A stretch of 64,000 nucleotides of DNA from Centrapalus pauciflorus. Taxonomy: Eukaryota; Streptophyta; Magnoliopsida; Asterales; Asteraceae. Location of the stretch: contig JAANYP010004780.1 of the NCBI GenBank assembly GCA_020465985.1, positions 1,170,135-1,234,134 of the forward strand, given 5' to 3'. The position numbers and the translations under genes were made by a program. The notes below the pieces were generated by a model. It saw nothing but the letters and a program-made list of their open reading frames with translations. It searched no databases and was not told the origin of the DNA. Shown in pieces: positions 1 through 13,304 of this stretch (position 1 is its first letter; the number at the start of each line of letters is the position of its first letter).

Positions 1-330
1 TCTTTGAAATCCCGCAAACCAAACGCCACCTTATTGTCCTTGTATGGTAAAATCATATCTAATTTGATGATTTTATAGCTTTGTTTTTTGTCGGAAACCA
101 AATCCCCAAATCTTGTATACAACCTTGACAATTCATTAGCTTTAAAGAATATTTGCTAAAATGTAGATCTTGTTATGTTTACTTGAATAATAAACCCGAA
201 TAAACCATATTGTCAGATCATTAAGATAAATCATAAAAGAACTCATATCTGAATTCATCGATATCGTCTTCTTTTGCAGAATCATGATGAGAGAACGAAC
301 AAGGTTGTGAGAGTCTTCCTCACCTAAAAC
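1..330. other. Intergenic, no gene seen
   Basis: AT-rich DNA with no convincing coding exon. The first 35 bases contain a CAAACCAAACGCCACC string resembling the terminal part of Tourist/hAT MITEs, too short to classify. Bases 323-330 (CCTAAAAC) are the left target duplication of the hAT element that follows. Confidence 0.5.
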
Positions 331-1798
331 CAGCGCCGGCCCAGGGGGGGGGGGGGACCGGGTCTCGGCCCAACGCAGCACTTAAAAGTGGGCATAAAAA
401 AATTTAGGTATCTGCATATAGTATTAGGGCTTCATACTTGGGCCTGGAGATTTGCAATCGACGAGCGGCGGGAAGAGCGGCGAGGCGGCCATAAAGAATT
501 GCAATCGATTGCTAGAGCCTAGAGGATTGCAATCTATAGAAGGCAGGGGCGTGGGAGGGAGGGATCGGTTAGGAAAGTTATTCAATCAATAAAGTTTCAA
601 CCTTTGAAGGGATATTCAATGTGTGAACTCAAGGACCAGCGGCCATAGAGGAGTATTGCACTCAAGGAAAACTGATTTCCTGGCATTATGAATGACTGAA
701 CTAGACAACGAATCGATCAATCAAACCAATGTAACTAAGTAAGTCTTCATTGATTGCAAAGTGTAATATGTGAACTTTGAATTTGTGATCTCAGATAGTG
801 ATTTTAAAGTTTAACGCTTCGTCACTTTGTTTCAAAAATTCAACTCTGTGATTACAAATCAAAGTTCATTCTGTGATTTCAAAGTTCAACTTTTCGATTT
901 CAAGTTCTGCAGTTTATCGTTTGGTTAAGTTTTAGATTTTCTTGACTCTTGAGCTGATCTGTTATTGTGCTTTCTTTAATTTCATTCCATATTATTAAGA
1001 TCTAATAGATTCCTAGTGAAAAAAATACAGCATCTTTCATACTAGATTTGCACAAGTATCTTGTTATTTGGTTGCCTTTTTAGCCCCCAACTCGAATATG
1101 TGTTGTGCTTTGATGTCTCTGAGGAATGATAGTTTCATGAAATCAAATCCATCCTCATCCACCAAATAACCTTTCGAATCTATAGATATTTATTTGTGCG
1201 TGTTATCGTGCTATTCAATTGTTGATGGTGTTACGTTCTGTTTGGTGTAAATATGATTTGATGAATATATAAGTGTATTACATTTGCATCTCAACATCTG
1301 ATATGGTGAAAATATGATTTGCTCAGGTTTTATCAAACCATTACCCAACAGAGGAGAGGACTAAATTGGAGGCTTGGAGCTTGCAAGTTCTACCAATCTC
1401 ATTGATTTCAAACCTACAGAGGACCAACTAAACTAGAAGTTTGGAACTTGGAACAATTTGATTTTAAAACAACAAAGGACTAAGTTGCCAATCTAAATAA
1501 GGTTTATCATTCTATGCTTGAGTAGTATTTTATTTTACGAGTCTTAGTTGCTTGAGTGCTTGACTTTATTTACCATGTTTTAGATAATTCTTCTTCAATG
1601 ACATATGTTGTATTTGTTATTGAATGTTTATATATCCAAGTTGTAACATTTTTTTAAATAAAAATCATCGTGGAGATGAGCCGCCTAGTTTGACTAGTTC
1701 CAAACCCTTAAAATTTAGAGTGTTATTTTCTTAAGCATTTAGATAAGAAATTTTTTATTGTTTTGCCCAGGGCATCATAAACCTTAGGAACGGACCTG
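331..1798. mobile_element. Non-autonomous hAT transposon with 8-bp TSD
   Basis: The left end begins CAGCGCCGGCCCAGG. The right end, read on the other strand, begins CAGGTCCGTTCC. These are imperfect terminal inverted repeats of the CAGGGCCGGCCC type seen in plant hAT elements. The flanks are an identical 8-bp duplication, CCTAAAAC at 323-330 and 1799-1806, the length expected for hAT. The 1,468-bp interior has no long open frame or transposase motif, so it must have been moved in trans. A long G run near the left end could be a sequencing weak spot. Confidence 0.85.
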
Positions 1799-1806
1799 CC
1801 TAAAAC

Positions 1807-2735
1807 CTTAATGTTCTAGACCAAACAACAGACCTCTGATAAAGATTAGGGATCTTAGGGTTGCTTTAGGGTATTGGAGACCCCTCACTGTATATAGAAT
1901 GAAAATTAGGGTTACCATCAAACCTTAAAGCCCAATAGTATTATTTTATTAATTAATAACCCAATAAGTATATTAAAGGTAAAGCCCAATAATTCAAACA
2001 TATAAGTCCATCCAAATAAAAATTTTAACGGATCTTCTGTGTTATATTGAGGAATGATATCATTAAGCGTATTATCAATAATTATGTTGAGATCGATTTT
2101 AATAACCCTAAAATTTCTTTTCTAAACTAATAACACATGTTAGATTTTTTATGGTCGTTCAAAAGAACTTCTGAACACGGACAATTATCATATCATCTTA
2201 GTGTGTAAACCACAATGATCCAATGGAGTCATAATCATTAATATTTTTATTTTTATCATCTCTATATTCCTCTTTTGTAAAATAAAGTCAGATGAAGAAA
2301 CTATCATATGGATATTTACCTGACATTAATAAACTTCTTTTGTAATTAACTCAAATAAAATTGAAGATAAAAGTCGTAAACTTGTAGGGTATTAAACATT
2401 GCAGTTAATAAAGAACAGAAGAATTTAATAATAATTGTGTGCAGAAATAAATAAATATATATGGGAGAGCGGAGTTCGTTGGTTTACGCGCCAAAAGTGA
2501 TGAATTAATTACCATTTAACCCTTTAATTCTAAGAAAAGACGGTTTTAAAGGCCACATGCTTCCCCTATTCTTCAATTTCACTCCCCTTGCCCCCACCCC
2601 AAAGCACACACTCCTTTGCTCACTGTGTGTTTTTTCCTTCAACGATTCAATCACATTGCAACAACAAATCATCGTCTTGTTCCACTGTATCTTCCTCTTC
2701 AGATTCATATTTTTAACTTCCAATTTTGAACAGCA
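1807..2735. other. Upstream region of the NHL gene
   Basis: AT-rich sequence without coding signal. The last 200 bases become pyrimidine-rich, as in plant 5' leaders, and probably hold the promoter and 5' UTR of the gene starting at 2736. I could not fix a single TATA box. Confidence 0.4.
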
Positions 2736-5700
2736 ATGACAAGGATGATCAGCAGAAACTGGGTTTTCTCTCTCTACATTCTTCTTCTGTTTTCTGGATC
2801 TTTCTTCTCCCCTGCTTCTGCAAAACCACGGGCAAGTAAGTGTTACCTGATCTCCAACTTACCTTAAAGTTAAAATTAAAATTAACTCTCTCTGTTTTGA
2901 TTAACCTGTATAAACTAATTACTTGTTTCAATTGCAGATTTTGTCAGTGGCATTGCATCGAACGCTGTATCTGCACTTTTCAAACGGCTGTGGTCTCTTA
3001 AACCGACCAACAAAATTGGCTTCGGTTTGTGCAATTTTACATATTTCCCCTCTCATTGTTGTAATTCAGATGCAAGAGGTTGGATAAAAAAGATTTTTTT
3101 TTTTTTTTTTTCTCTCTTTTAATTTTTAAATTTTAACAGCTATACCAAGAAGCCGTTCGATGATAAAGTTTGAAGATGGGTACAGTGTAGAAACAGTGTT
3201 CGATGGAAGCAAATTGGGGATTGAGCCTTACTCTGTAGAGGTAGCTCCATCTGGGGAGCTTCTTGTGTTAGATTCTCAAAACAGTAATATCCACAAAATC
3301 GCAATTCCCTTCTCTAGATGTAAGTTTAATTTATGGTCTTTAAGTTTAACATATATATATATATATAAAGGGGGTGTTTAGATGTGGTTATAAACTGACT
3401 ATTGCTATTTGAACTCCTAAATCAACTGATTATAATTAGTCTCTATAATAATATTGATTATTAAGATAAACTTAATATTAACCAAGTATCTCTATCTCCA
3501 AGAAATTAGTCACCTGATTATCTATTTTCTAATATAGATTGTTTAAGCTGAACTAATTATATTGAAAATGTGCATCCATATACTACCGAATTAGCTGAAG
3601 CCGAACCAAACTATACCATGTGAGTTCCAAATTAGAGGTACGTTTTCGCTTTTGGCAGAAAATGATGTCATTTTCAGAATCCATAAACGGTATGTTTTAT
3701 TGTTGTTTGAACTTTGAAAGATCCTTTTTCTTTATACAATGTAAAAATGAATCATAGTACCCTTGTTTTCCCTTAACCTATTTCAGATTTCAATCTTGAT
3801 CATGACTATAATAGGCAACTTGTATTCATCAAATATGGTACAAAGTGAGGAGCAATGTCTTTGATAGTTCTACTAATTGATATATCCACAATGATCAATT
3901 AACATGCGTCACACATAATTAGAGTCATACTTCATAGGAGGCTCACTAAAGGATTGAATCACGGAACCATTGGGGTTTTACCTTTATATGTTTGGTTTTA
4001 GGTTTCACCATTTTCTATTTACTAGAGGTACCGGTCAAAATGAAAATATTTTTATGTATTAATGTATATATTAACATTATACGAGTACATGAATCCAATG
4101 GACCACATTTTATAAGCTAAAAATAAAATATACATTCACATATGTATGGTCTTTTATATAACATGTGAATGCGTATTAGATTACACTTATGTGAATGTAT
4201 GATTTTTTTTTTTAAATTTATCAAAAGTGGTGCCTTGAATTCATACATTTTTATAATGTTAACTTATTCATAAATATTTAAAAATTATTTCTTCTTGGCC
4301 GGTACCTCTAGGTGCCAAATTGAGTGTGGTTCCTTCTTGATCCTCATTTGAGATAAAGTACAGGGAAAACACTAAATGACTTTGCATCATTTATTGTTTT
4401 CATTTTTGCACAAGGCTAGTGCTGTCATGCATTTTCTGTTTATAAGACAATTTTTGACGTTCAGTGGCTCAAAATTTTGAAATTGACATGAGTGTTTGTC
4501 ACAGATAGCGTACCGAAGTTTGTGGCTGGATCGTCTGGAGGTTATTCGGGGCATGTTGATGGGAAGCCAAGAGAAGCTAGAATGAATCACCCAAAAGGCC
4601 TAACCGTGGATGACAGGGGAAATATATACGTGGCAGACACTAAGAATATGGCTATCAGGAAGATCAGTGATACAGGTAATCAGATGGGAAATTTCAACCC
4701 ATATGTGTACAAAAGGGTCAATTTGTGCCTTTAGAACTTGCAAAATATCATAGACCTTCAAAACATATTTTAAGAGCATTGTACTTTGTATACTGAAAAC
4801 TTGTATTTTGCGTATATGTATGGTATATAGCAAGTTTATTAATGTAAAAGGTAGAAGTCCAGAAATTGTTATTCTATTGCATCCCCTGAAAAAAGTTGTT
4901 AAGATAGTGCATGCTCTGGTCATAAATCCATGAGATGCCACTGTTAGCATCATAATCATCTGGGTTGCTTCTAATGTTGAAATTAAAAACTTGGTTATAT
5001 ACAGGAGTTGTAACCATCGCAGGAGGAACTTGGACACAAATTCCTGGTCACGTTGATGATCCAAGTAACAACGTAAAATTTTCAAACGACTTTGATGTCA
5101 TATATGTTGCAAGTACCTGCTCTATATTGGTGATTGATAGAGGTAACCAAGCTATTCAAGAAATCCAACTTCATGACGATGATTGTTCTTATAAGCACTA
5201 TGATGGCAATCCACATTTAGGTAAAACTCAACCGTATTGTTTCATCTTTTTTTACGATCCTTCTTATCCTGTTTGCTTAATATATGGCAAATTATCACTT
5301 CAATATTCACAGGGATTGCAGTACTTAGTGCTGCTGTGTTCTTTGGCTTCATGCTAGCATTGTTACAACGTAGAATAAGTGCAATGTTCTCATCTTCTAC
5401 TGTAAGCCTTCATATGCCCTTATTTTATTTCATGTCCCAAGATTGGAGGAGCAATCTTATTCTTTCTATATGACGTCCATTTGGGTTATATTTATTGTTA
5501 ATGGGTCATAAGGGTAAGAAGATTTAGCTGACATTGATGCGGGTCAACTGGTTTAAAAGTTGAAGATATCCTGAATTAAATTTAAATGAACAGATTATTA
5601 TTTTGATACCTGTTAAGGTTTGTAACGATTTTCAAAAACAAATAACAATTAAACGCAGCGGATTTCAAAAGTTTACAAACCAAAACCCAAGAGCTGGTCT

Positions 5701-7608
5701 TGAACACTTTAAATAAGATAAAACAAAACAAGAGGGATTAGAGAATACCTCTAGGTCGGTTTCCTTCAGAATAATCCAAATAAAGTTGTTGGTGCTCACC
5801 GAAGATGACACGATTAGACGACGCAAAAAATTAGCAACTTTAGCGAAGAGCCGAAGAAGAACAAACTCTTTAGTGTGTGTGATGGATTCAGCCAAGCTTA
5901 GTCATGACAATGGGACGGGACGAGGATTTCATTTCCAATCCCCGTCCTTGCTTCTTAATTCTTTCCCCATCCCAGCCTCTTCCCTGTTGAGGAATGAGTT
6001 TAATGCGTATCCCATCCCCGTTATTCTAAATTGGGGATTCCTCATCCCCATCCCCAGTCAACTCGGAGATTCCACGGTCAAAACGAGGTCGAGTTACGGA
6101 TTCCCATTGGGGGGGGGGGGGGGTTGGAGGGGAAGGGACCTGGATTTTAATAGGGGAGCATTAGAGCATGTTTAGTTACCTATTTTAATTTTCTTCTATA
6201 AAACGCGTAAATCCACTGTTTTTAGACGTTTTCAGTTTCTAATTTCAGTTTTCATTTTGTAACTACCTATAAAGAAACTCCATTTTGATGTTTTCATATT
6301 GTGTTTTTGTTTTCGAATGAAAGGAGATTTTGATAAGAGTGTGTGTGTGATAGTTGAATGGAAACTAAAAACCCTTTTTAATCCTAATGTGTTTTAAAAA
6401 GGCCATTGTTGTTTTTAGTTTAATAAAAACTCAAACTGAAAATTTTCATCAACTAAATAAGGATAATCCTCTTTCAAAACACTAGATAATCTAATAACAA
6501 TAACCTGTCTAGAAAATCATATATTGCAGTTAAGCCCTTGTGCTTTAAGATTGAAAAAATTAATTATCCAATAATTAATCTAGTCTTAAATATGATATCT
6601 GATATCATTTTCTCTCACAAATAATATCTAACATTATTAATTGGTTTTTTTAGTTACTACTACTTAGTTGTGTTTGTCCGTGTGACCCTATAGCATTTGA
6701 TGACATCAGTAACGAAGTAGTAGTTATGTCATTTGGCACACAATATTCCAACAGTACAAGTATCTGAAATCATAAATGAAACTTCAGTTATGTTTGAAGT
6801 ATAAAAAATAATAATTCATGGGCAGCCAATTGGATCTGACCCACCCCAAAAATTTACCCATTGGACCCATAACCCAACCTCTCCGATCTGCTTATGTTTG
6901 TCTCCTATATGGCTATATATACTTAAATGTTTACATTCTCTCTCTCAGGATCCAGGATCTCCCAAGAAGAGTGATCATGAAGCTGCATATCAGATGCCGA
7001 TTAAATCTGTAAGGCCACCTTTGATTCCACCCGAGGATGATGGACACGAGAAAGATGAAGAGGGCTTCTTTGATTCACTGGGAAAACTTTTTACGAACAC
7101 CGGATCATCTCTGTTTGATATGTTCAGTGGTATATTCTCTAGTTCCAAACAGAAACCACTCAATGCTCATCAGATGGCGTACCAGCAACCTCCTCCATAC
7201 TTCAACACTTGGCCTATGCAAGAACGCTTCATGATTCCTCCAACCCAAACGCTGGAAGCCAGAGACCCGACTACCAGAAAAACCTACAAATTCTCAACCA
7301 ACCCCAAAAAGCACCGCTACTCTAAGCAAAGTCAGTATATATATCATGGCCACACCGACTACTTTCATCATCAACATCAAATTCGACAGTTACAGCAACA
7401 ACACCATCAGATGCATTACTTGTCAGGCCCTCAGACGTATTATGAGGAGAACAACAAAACTACAAATGAGATTGTTTTTGGGGCTGTTCAGGAAGATGAT
7501 GGAGCGATGATGGTAAACGCAGTTGATTACAGCAATCCTAGTTGCAGTATCCAGAAGAATTTACGATCCAGGTGTAATTACATGGACTATGCTTATGATA
7601 TGTATTGA
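2736..7608 (+). CDS. NHL-repeat domain membrane protein (7 exons)
   Basis: Exons read from GT-AG junctions: 2736-2835, 2938-3024, 3140-3319, 4505-4675, 5005-5220, 5313-5401 and 6949-7608. They join in frame to 1,503 nt (500 residues plus stop). Residues 1-30 are a signal peptide (hydrophobic YILLLFSGSFF). About residues 60-250 hold NHL beta-propeller repeats, for example HPKGLTVDDRGNIYVADTKN and a degenerate one ending VIDRGNQAIQEI. Exon 6 encodes a membrane span (residues ~252-272, LSAAVFFGFMLALL). Exon 7 encodes a ~220-residue polar tail rich in Gln and His, probably cytosolic. Length and architecture match the plant NHL-domain family typified by Arabidopsis At1g70280. The molecular role is not established; NHL propellers usually bind proteins or ligands. 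Intron 6 (1.5 kb) holds transposon debris. Confidence 0.88.
5905..6130. repeat. G/C-rich GGGGAT-type repeat fragment in intron 6
   Basis: The sequence alternates CCCATCCCC/GGGGAT blocks and ends in a long G tract near 6110-6123. The same wording, including ATGGCAATGGGGCGGGG-like ends, recurs at 51150-51790. It is therefore a dispersed repeat and not part of the NHL coding sequence. An open frame crosses it only because the words are repetitive. Confidence 0.6.
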
Positions 7609-7841
7609 CAGGTTGGTAATCTCTGTGTTTTAACATGAGAAACAGACATGCATAATGATCATATATTATGTTAAATCGTTGAAGTTAATCTTCTTTAAGG
7701 AGAAATCTTTTCAATTTCCAGTATATTTTGTTGGGTTGATCTTCCCATATATATAATTAAATAGTACATGATTACAAAAGAATGTCAGGAGACGTCGAAT
7801 TGAATTAACAAGAAATAAAAAGAATAAAGATTGATCATCAG

Positions 7842-8081
7842 CTAATTATGTGCTCCATTCACAGCCGAATGTCCTTCTCCAGGACTTGGACCCGAATTCT
7901 TGATCCCACGAAGAGCAAGAACTTGTTCAAAATGTCGTTGCACCGCCTGCCCTCCATTTCTCACCTGGTGGCGTTGATGTTTTGGCACCTTTAACTTACG
8001 GGCTTGAACCGAAGTGAACAAAGAGCTAACACACAAGAAAAGAACCACGAAGAACAAAACGTAGTTCAACTTTCGCACCAT
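7842..8081 (-). CDS. Secreted signalling-peptide precursor, CEP/PIP-like
   Basis: A 79-residue single-exon protein. Residues 1-27 are a strong signal peptide (LNYVLFFVVLFLCVSSLF, then Ala-Arg at the likely cleavage site). A basic variable stretch (RKLKVPKHQRHQ) follows, then at residues 63-71 the motif SGPSPGEGH, and a short tail ending NGAHN. The SPGxGH core is the signature of C-terminally encoded peptide (CEP) hormones; SGPS with GxGH is shared with PAMP-induced peptides (PIP). Both families are cut from such precursors in the apoplast and sensed by LRR receptor kinases. The family is clear as a peptide hormone, but CEP versus PIP cannot be settled by eye. It is convergent with the NHL gene, whose stop lies 234 bp away. 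Confidence 0.8.
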   Translation of the reverse strand: MVRKLNYVLFFVVLFLCVSSLFTSVQARKLKVPKHQRHQVRNGGQAVQRHFEQVLALRGIKNSGPSPGEGHSAVNGAHN

Positions 8082-8180
8082 GGCTTTTAATTAGATCCTA
8101 CTTTGAACCGTAAGAAGTCAAAGACTTTGTGAAGAAGTAGAGAAGTTTTTGGTGTGCAAATTGGTGAGGTGGTGAAGGTA

Positions 8181-8186
8181 CTTATA
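8181..8186 (-). promoter_or_regulatory. TATA box of the peptide gene
   Basis: On the minus strand this reads TATAAG, about 100 bp upstream of the start codon at 8081. That gives a plausible 5' UTR of about 70 bp. Confidence 0.5.
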
Positions 8187-8642
8187 GATGAATGAGGTTT
8201 GAACGGTTATGGTGTTATTAGAATTCAAACTACTGGGAAGCTTCAAAGATGGTGTAGATTGAGGGCCAAATTTGAATAAAAAACTAAGTGGTGGCTCAAC
8301 GAGTGAAATTAAATGATCTAATCGTGGATTTGTTTGAATATTTATTGGTCAAACCATGGACCAAAAGGAGGAGATTTTGACGTTGCCTATAAGAAATATG
8401 TCTCTCTTGTAAATTGTAATGAATAATTCATACAAAGAATTAAAATATATTTATGCTTACTAACTGAATTCATATGATGATGACATCATGCTTAATTAGT
8501 GAATTTCACATCAAGATGACTCGAAGATGTTCATGTATATCAAACACTACGTTAATATATATGTATTACATTGATTGATATAAAAATTATTTAGAATTAA
8601 ATATATATGAAGAGTGAGATCCCTTAAGAATATTAAAGGGCA

Positions 8643-8958
8643 AATTACCAAGAAAGGTAATATAAAATTCAAAAATTGCCAATAAGGGTAATGTAAAATT
8701 TTTTAGGCCAAGAAAGATAACATAAAATTTGGATTTGACAAAAAAGGGTATTGATGACAAATTAAGAAGGTAAGTTTTTAATTTTATGCTCCTTTTTTGG
8801 TAACCGAATAATATTTGATTATCTTTCTTGGCCTAAAATTTGAATCTCATGTTCTTTCTCGGCTAAAATAGAATTTTATATTACCTTTCTTGGCAAAAAA
8901 AAATTTACAATACATTTATTGTCAAATTTTGTATTTTATATTACCTTTCTTGGTAATT
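8643..8958. repeat. Palindromic foldback MITE
   Basis: The ends are inverted repeats: AATTACCAAGAAAGGTAATA on the left, its complement on the right. Inside lie diverged repeats of the same AAGAAAGGTAA word, so the element is an inverted array about 316 bp long. It has no coding capacity. Mutator-like MITEs often look like this, but I found no clear target duplication. Confidence 0.7.
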
Positions 8959-11145
8959 AAAATACAATAAAAACCAAAAAAGATGTCACACAGGCAAGAT
9001 CACTGACTCAATGTAAAAATAATGACTCTAAGTCAATCTTAAAGAAAATAAAGAAGGATAAAATGTGATTCAAAATATCTAAATTATTGATTTAAATATA
9101 GTATTCTATAGTTTATACATATGCGATTCAGTTCAATTATTATCATTTTATTATTAATTAAAAAATGTTGAACTTTCATTCAGTTTTATTTGTTGACGTG
9201 CTATTATCAATCCCATGAAATCAATAAAATTATTTTTAAATGAAAATTATTTTACATTACTAATTTTTATGAAGTATATTAATTTATATTCTATAAATTT
9301 GTTAGAGACTCTTGATTAAACTATATATAAGTTCTAATTAATAAGACATATTTATTACATAAGTGATTGGAGCCTTATATAATAATTCCAGCGTCAACTT
9401 GTAAAATAATTAAGATATTCAAAATTAAGTTAATTTAAAATATAAATTTTGCAACATTTAGTTTTGAAGTTTTAATAATTAATATTACAAAATTTTATTA
9501 AAGAAAATACATTTGAAATTTGAATGATTATTTTTTAAAATGTGTTAAAATTCTATACTTATCAAATATTAATTTGCTAACAAAATTTTTTTCAGATTTA
9601 TTGCATACTAAGGTATTTAATTTTTATTTGATAAAATTATTTATTCTTTTGGACATTTAAATTTGATTTTATTATTTAATCTATCATTAAAATATCTTAT
9701 TTTAAATCTGAAGTTTATTTTTTTTTTTTTTGTATTTTCAAATTTATATATTTTTTGGAACATTTAAATTTGAAGTTTATTATTTTATTGATTTTTAATT
9801 TTTTTTATTTTAGCTTGTTAATTTTGAAAACTTTTAATAAGTATCAATTATTTTCAGTTAGTTTAGAAAATAAAAATAGTACGTTTCAATCATAAAGTTT
9901 AAATTAAATCTATTAAACTATGCATGTCACTTAAAATAATGTTAACTTTTATTTTTGGAAAAAGAATGGGAAAATAAAAAAAAAATAATGTATTAGGAGG
10001 ATGACATGCCACAAGAATTATTCTCATTTATTATAGTATATAGAATAGATATAGATTTTTAATTTTTTACGATTCACATATCTCATATTGGTCATGAAAT
10101 GGGTCGGTAGGATATTTGGGAGACATGGAATCCAAATCTGAATCCAATAAGAACTAGATATCTAGCAATCAATCCTTGATACACTCCTTTTCATAGGTTT
10201 CTATATTTCTGTCATGATCGTGGGACCGATAAGTTGGGAAGATACAATTGAAAATTAGAATTGACTATGAACATTTTCCTATGTGATTTTTTGGTAGAAT
10301 GAAAGGAAGATGGAGAGCAACTACTGCCATACTTTTTACCTCTTTTCCGCATTAGTCTTTGACCATGACACTTAATTTCAGTTTTCAAGTCATAGTTTTC
10401 AGAAAAAAAAAAAAACATAACTTTCTATAAAAATTGAAAACTTGTTTAGATGATTAAGTTTTAGTTTTAAAAAAAATAAGATGGTTAATTATAAAATAAG
10501 AAAAATATGATAGATGATAGAAAAGCGAGAGATAAAGAAAGTATTATAATGAAATATAAAGTTGTTAATAGAAAAGTAAGGAAAAGAGTATGAAAATGTT
10601 TTTTTTAAAAAGTCAAATGAAAATTTAAGGAATTGTTATTAAGTAAACAAGTTTTTATTTTTTTTTAATAAGTGAGATGAAAATTTTCAGTAACTAAACG
10701 CAACCTGAATTTTAAGATTGGACCAAAAAACCCGAAGAGACACCCCTTTAGTTTTTTTTTTTTTTTTCCGGTTTTTCTTATTTTTCATTTTTGGTTTTGG
10801 TTAGTTTGATTTTGTAATTTTTTATCGTTTTCTCTCAAAAGACTCCACCAACTATTTTGTTTACACTTCATTACCAATATTATCTTCTTTTTTTTTTTTT
10901 TTTTAACAGCCATTACTAATATTATCTGAATTGAAATCAGTCTCAATGGGTATCATACCAATGCCATTGGTTCTCACTTAAAAAAATAATTTCAGATTGG
11001 TCCCACTTGGTTTTGAATGGTTGTACACCCCTACTAAATTTTTTCTTAACATTTGAAGTTTGTGAAAAAATATCCAAACACTATCCTTGACATTTGGAAA
11101 ACATGTGATGTCATTACGAAAATAAATTATAGAAAACAATTATTT
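8959..11145. other. AT-rich intergenic DNA, nothing recognised
   Basis: Very AT-rich with poly-A/T runs. No exon, RNA gene or intact element could be supported. Confidence 0.5.
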
Positions 11146-11401
11146 ATGTTTGGTTCGTGGAATGAAATTCGAGAAAATTGAAATTTAAACTTAGCTTGTT
11201 TTGAACTTTTGATAGCAAAGAAGAGATAAAATTTATTTATTTGCTTATATGAATTTGACAATCCTATTAAGTTATACATGAATTAGATTCCAACCTATAC
11301 ATGAATTATCTTTTATTATTTTTCCTCACCACCAAACATACTAATAACTAAAACTTAAATTTAATTTCATTCGAATTTTATTTTGTGAACCAAATGTGAC
11401 A
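11146..11401. repeat. Short inverted-repeat MITE
   Basis: The left end ATGTTTGGTTCGTGGAATG and the right end, reading TTTGGTTCACAAAATAAAATT on the other strand in part, form imperfect inverted repeats around an AT-rich core of about 250 bp. The TTTGGTTC word is typical of Tourist/hAT MITE ends. Boundaries are approximate. Confidence 0.5.
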
Positions 11402-11527
11402 TTACTTTTTCTATAACAAAGATAAAATAGAAATGATTCTTCATAAAACTTTCCTCTTTCAACATGTTTTATGATTTTCATTTTTTTTTCCTCGTGATGG
11501 TAGTTTAGTAATTGAGGTCATAGAAAT

Positions 11528-11850
11528 AGGCTTGACAAAAAAAAACTAATCACCGATGGTAGTTTAGTATTTGCATATATATATATTTTTTGTTTTAGTT
11601 TTATTATAAATTTTAAATTATATATGTAAATAACTCAAATATATTTGAATTGATTTGTTTTAATGTTTATTTACATATCTTTTTTTCTACTAAATATCAT
11701 TTATAGTTTAAACTTAATAATCTTTTAAGAGGTTGAAAAACTTGATTTCCTGGCGACAATCGCCGTTGGGACAGGGATATAAACTTATTACCCGACAATG
11801 ATGGGGCTGGGAATGGAGCTAGGTAAGGACTAATAAGTATGGACAGATTT
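11528..11850 (+). repeat. Fragment of the same repeat as 51160-51630
   Basis: TAGGCTTGACAAAAAAA followed by a TTTTGTTTTAGTTTTATTA stretch and GTTTAAACTTAATAAT matches, in order and orientation, the AT-rich middle of the repeat at 51150-51790. The G-rich end is worn down to a few GGGA words near 11770-11850. Confidence 0.5.
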
Positions 11851-13268
11851 TGTAATTGTAGTTTCAAACAAGTTAATTAATTCAAATTCAAATTCAAATT
11901 CCATTAAAAAAAACTATTTCACAAGCCATATCAACGGTTATTGTTATAAGGTGTTAAAATTAGATTACTTATATTCATGTGGATTGGGATTTTAATCATT
12001 TTATAAACTTCCCTACTTAAAAACCCAATGTATATGTCAACCCTATACACCCATAAATAAAACCATAAGCTGCTTTGACTAGTTTGAAGTAATTTAATGC
12101 TTGTTAAAAATAAAACTACAAAATAACTTTGTTTAATTATATTTCTAATTTGATTTATTAATTTATGAGTTCTTTCTTTGTCATTTATACTTTTCAACTC
12201 CAGCTAACTACTTTATCAAACACAATTATTTTTAAAGTTTTAACTATATATCAGGCTATCAACTAGTTTTATCAAACAAACCCAATGATTATCATTATAT
12301 ATAAAACCATAAATGTTTTAAGCTAATTGTTACACAACCTTATGGGTGATGATTTGGAACTAGAGGAGAGTTTCACAACATGACTGAAGGTTGGAATGTA
12401 GAAATGAGGATGTCTTCTTGTCTATATATACGAAAACTCAGTTTGTTATGGATGAAGAACATCTACGGAAACGTGCAATGGACATGGTTAGATTAGATTA
12501 AAAATCCCAAAACTTGTGTGTGTAGTTAATTAGTTATGTTTGGTAAGTAATCTTTGTGTGGTTTTCTTCCACTTAGACTTATGTAAGTATTATCTATGAT
12601 GTATTTTGATGTTGGCTTCGACTTGTAGCTTTCATCGCAGGTGATAGAATAAAATTTTGGCTCTTAAAAAAATCTAATTATTACTTAACAAATAAATCAA
12701 TTCAAAGAAACCTTTGGATATACACAGTCAATAAGAAAGTGTTAGGATTTTCATTTAGATAACTGTAGAAGTGTGTTTCTAAAGGTGTTAATTGACTGTT
12801 GCGGACAAAAACGTTAACTCAAGTTTTTATGAAATTAAGAAAAATTAAACTTATAACAAAAAATGATTTTAATTGGCAAATATTTAACTTTTCAAATCAT
12901 AAAAAGATGACAATCAATCACTTTAAATACGTACGCAAATCAAAACCAGTACACTTCAAAAACCCGAACCCCTCTTCAGTCGCTTACAACACTTCAAAAA
13001 CCCGAACCCCAAAACCATTCTTGTTCTTCGGCTCTGATCGGGTCATTTTATATAGACTTTAATGTGTTTGAATGATATTATTTTATATATAAAGTCTTGG
13101 TATAATACTACTTTTATTTGTTTATTTATCAATTGAAAGATTAAAGATTAAATGGAGTTAAAGTGAGTAAATGAGCAAAGCAGAAGTCCAATCGGGGTTA
13201 GGAAGTCATTGGCTATAAATGGTTCCCCGGTACCCCAGTCTAACATGGTACCCCATTGATCTTGAATC

Positions 13269-13274
<6 letters not shown>
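11851..13274. other. Intergenic, no gene seen
   Basis: AT-rich. A short direct repeat (CACTTCAAAAACCCGAACCC, twice at 12951-13013) is the only structure I can point to. The open frame over it looks accidental. Confidence 0.45.
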
Positions 13275-13304
<30 letters not shown>

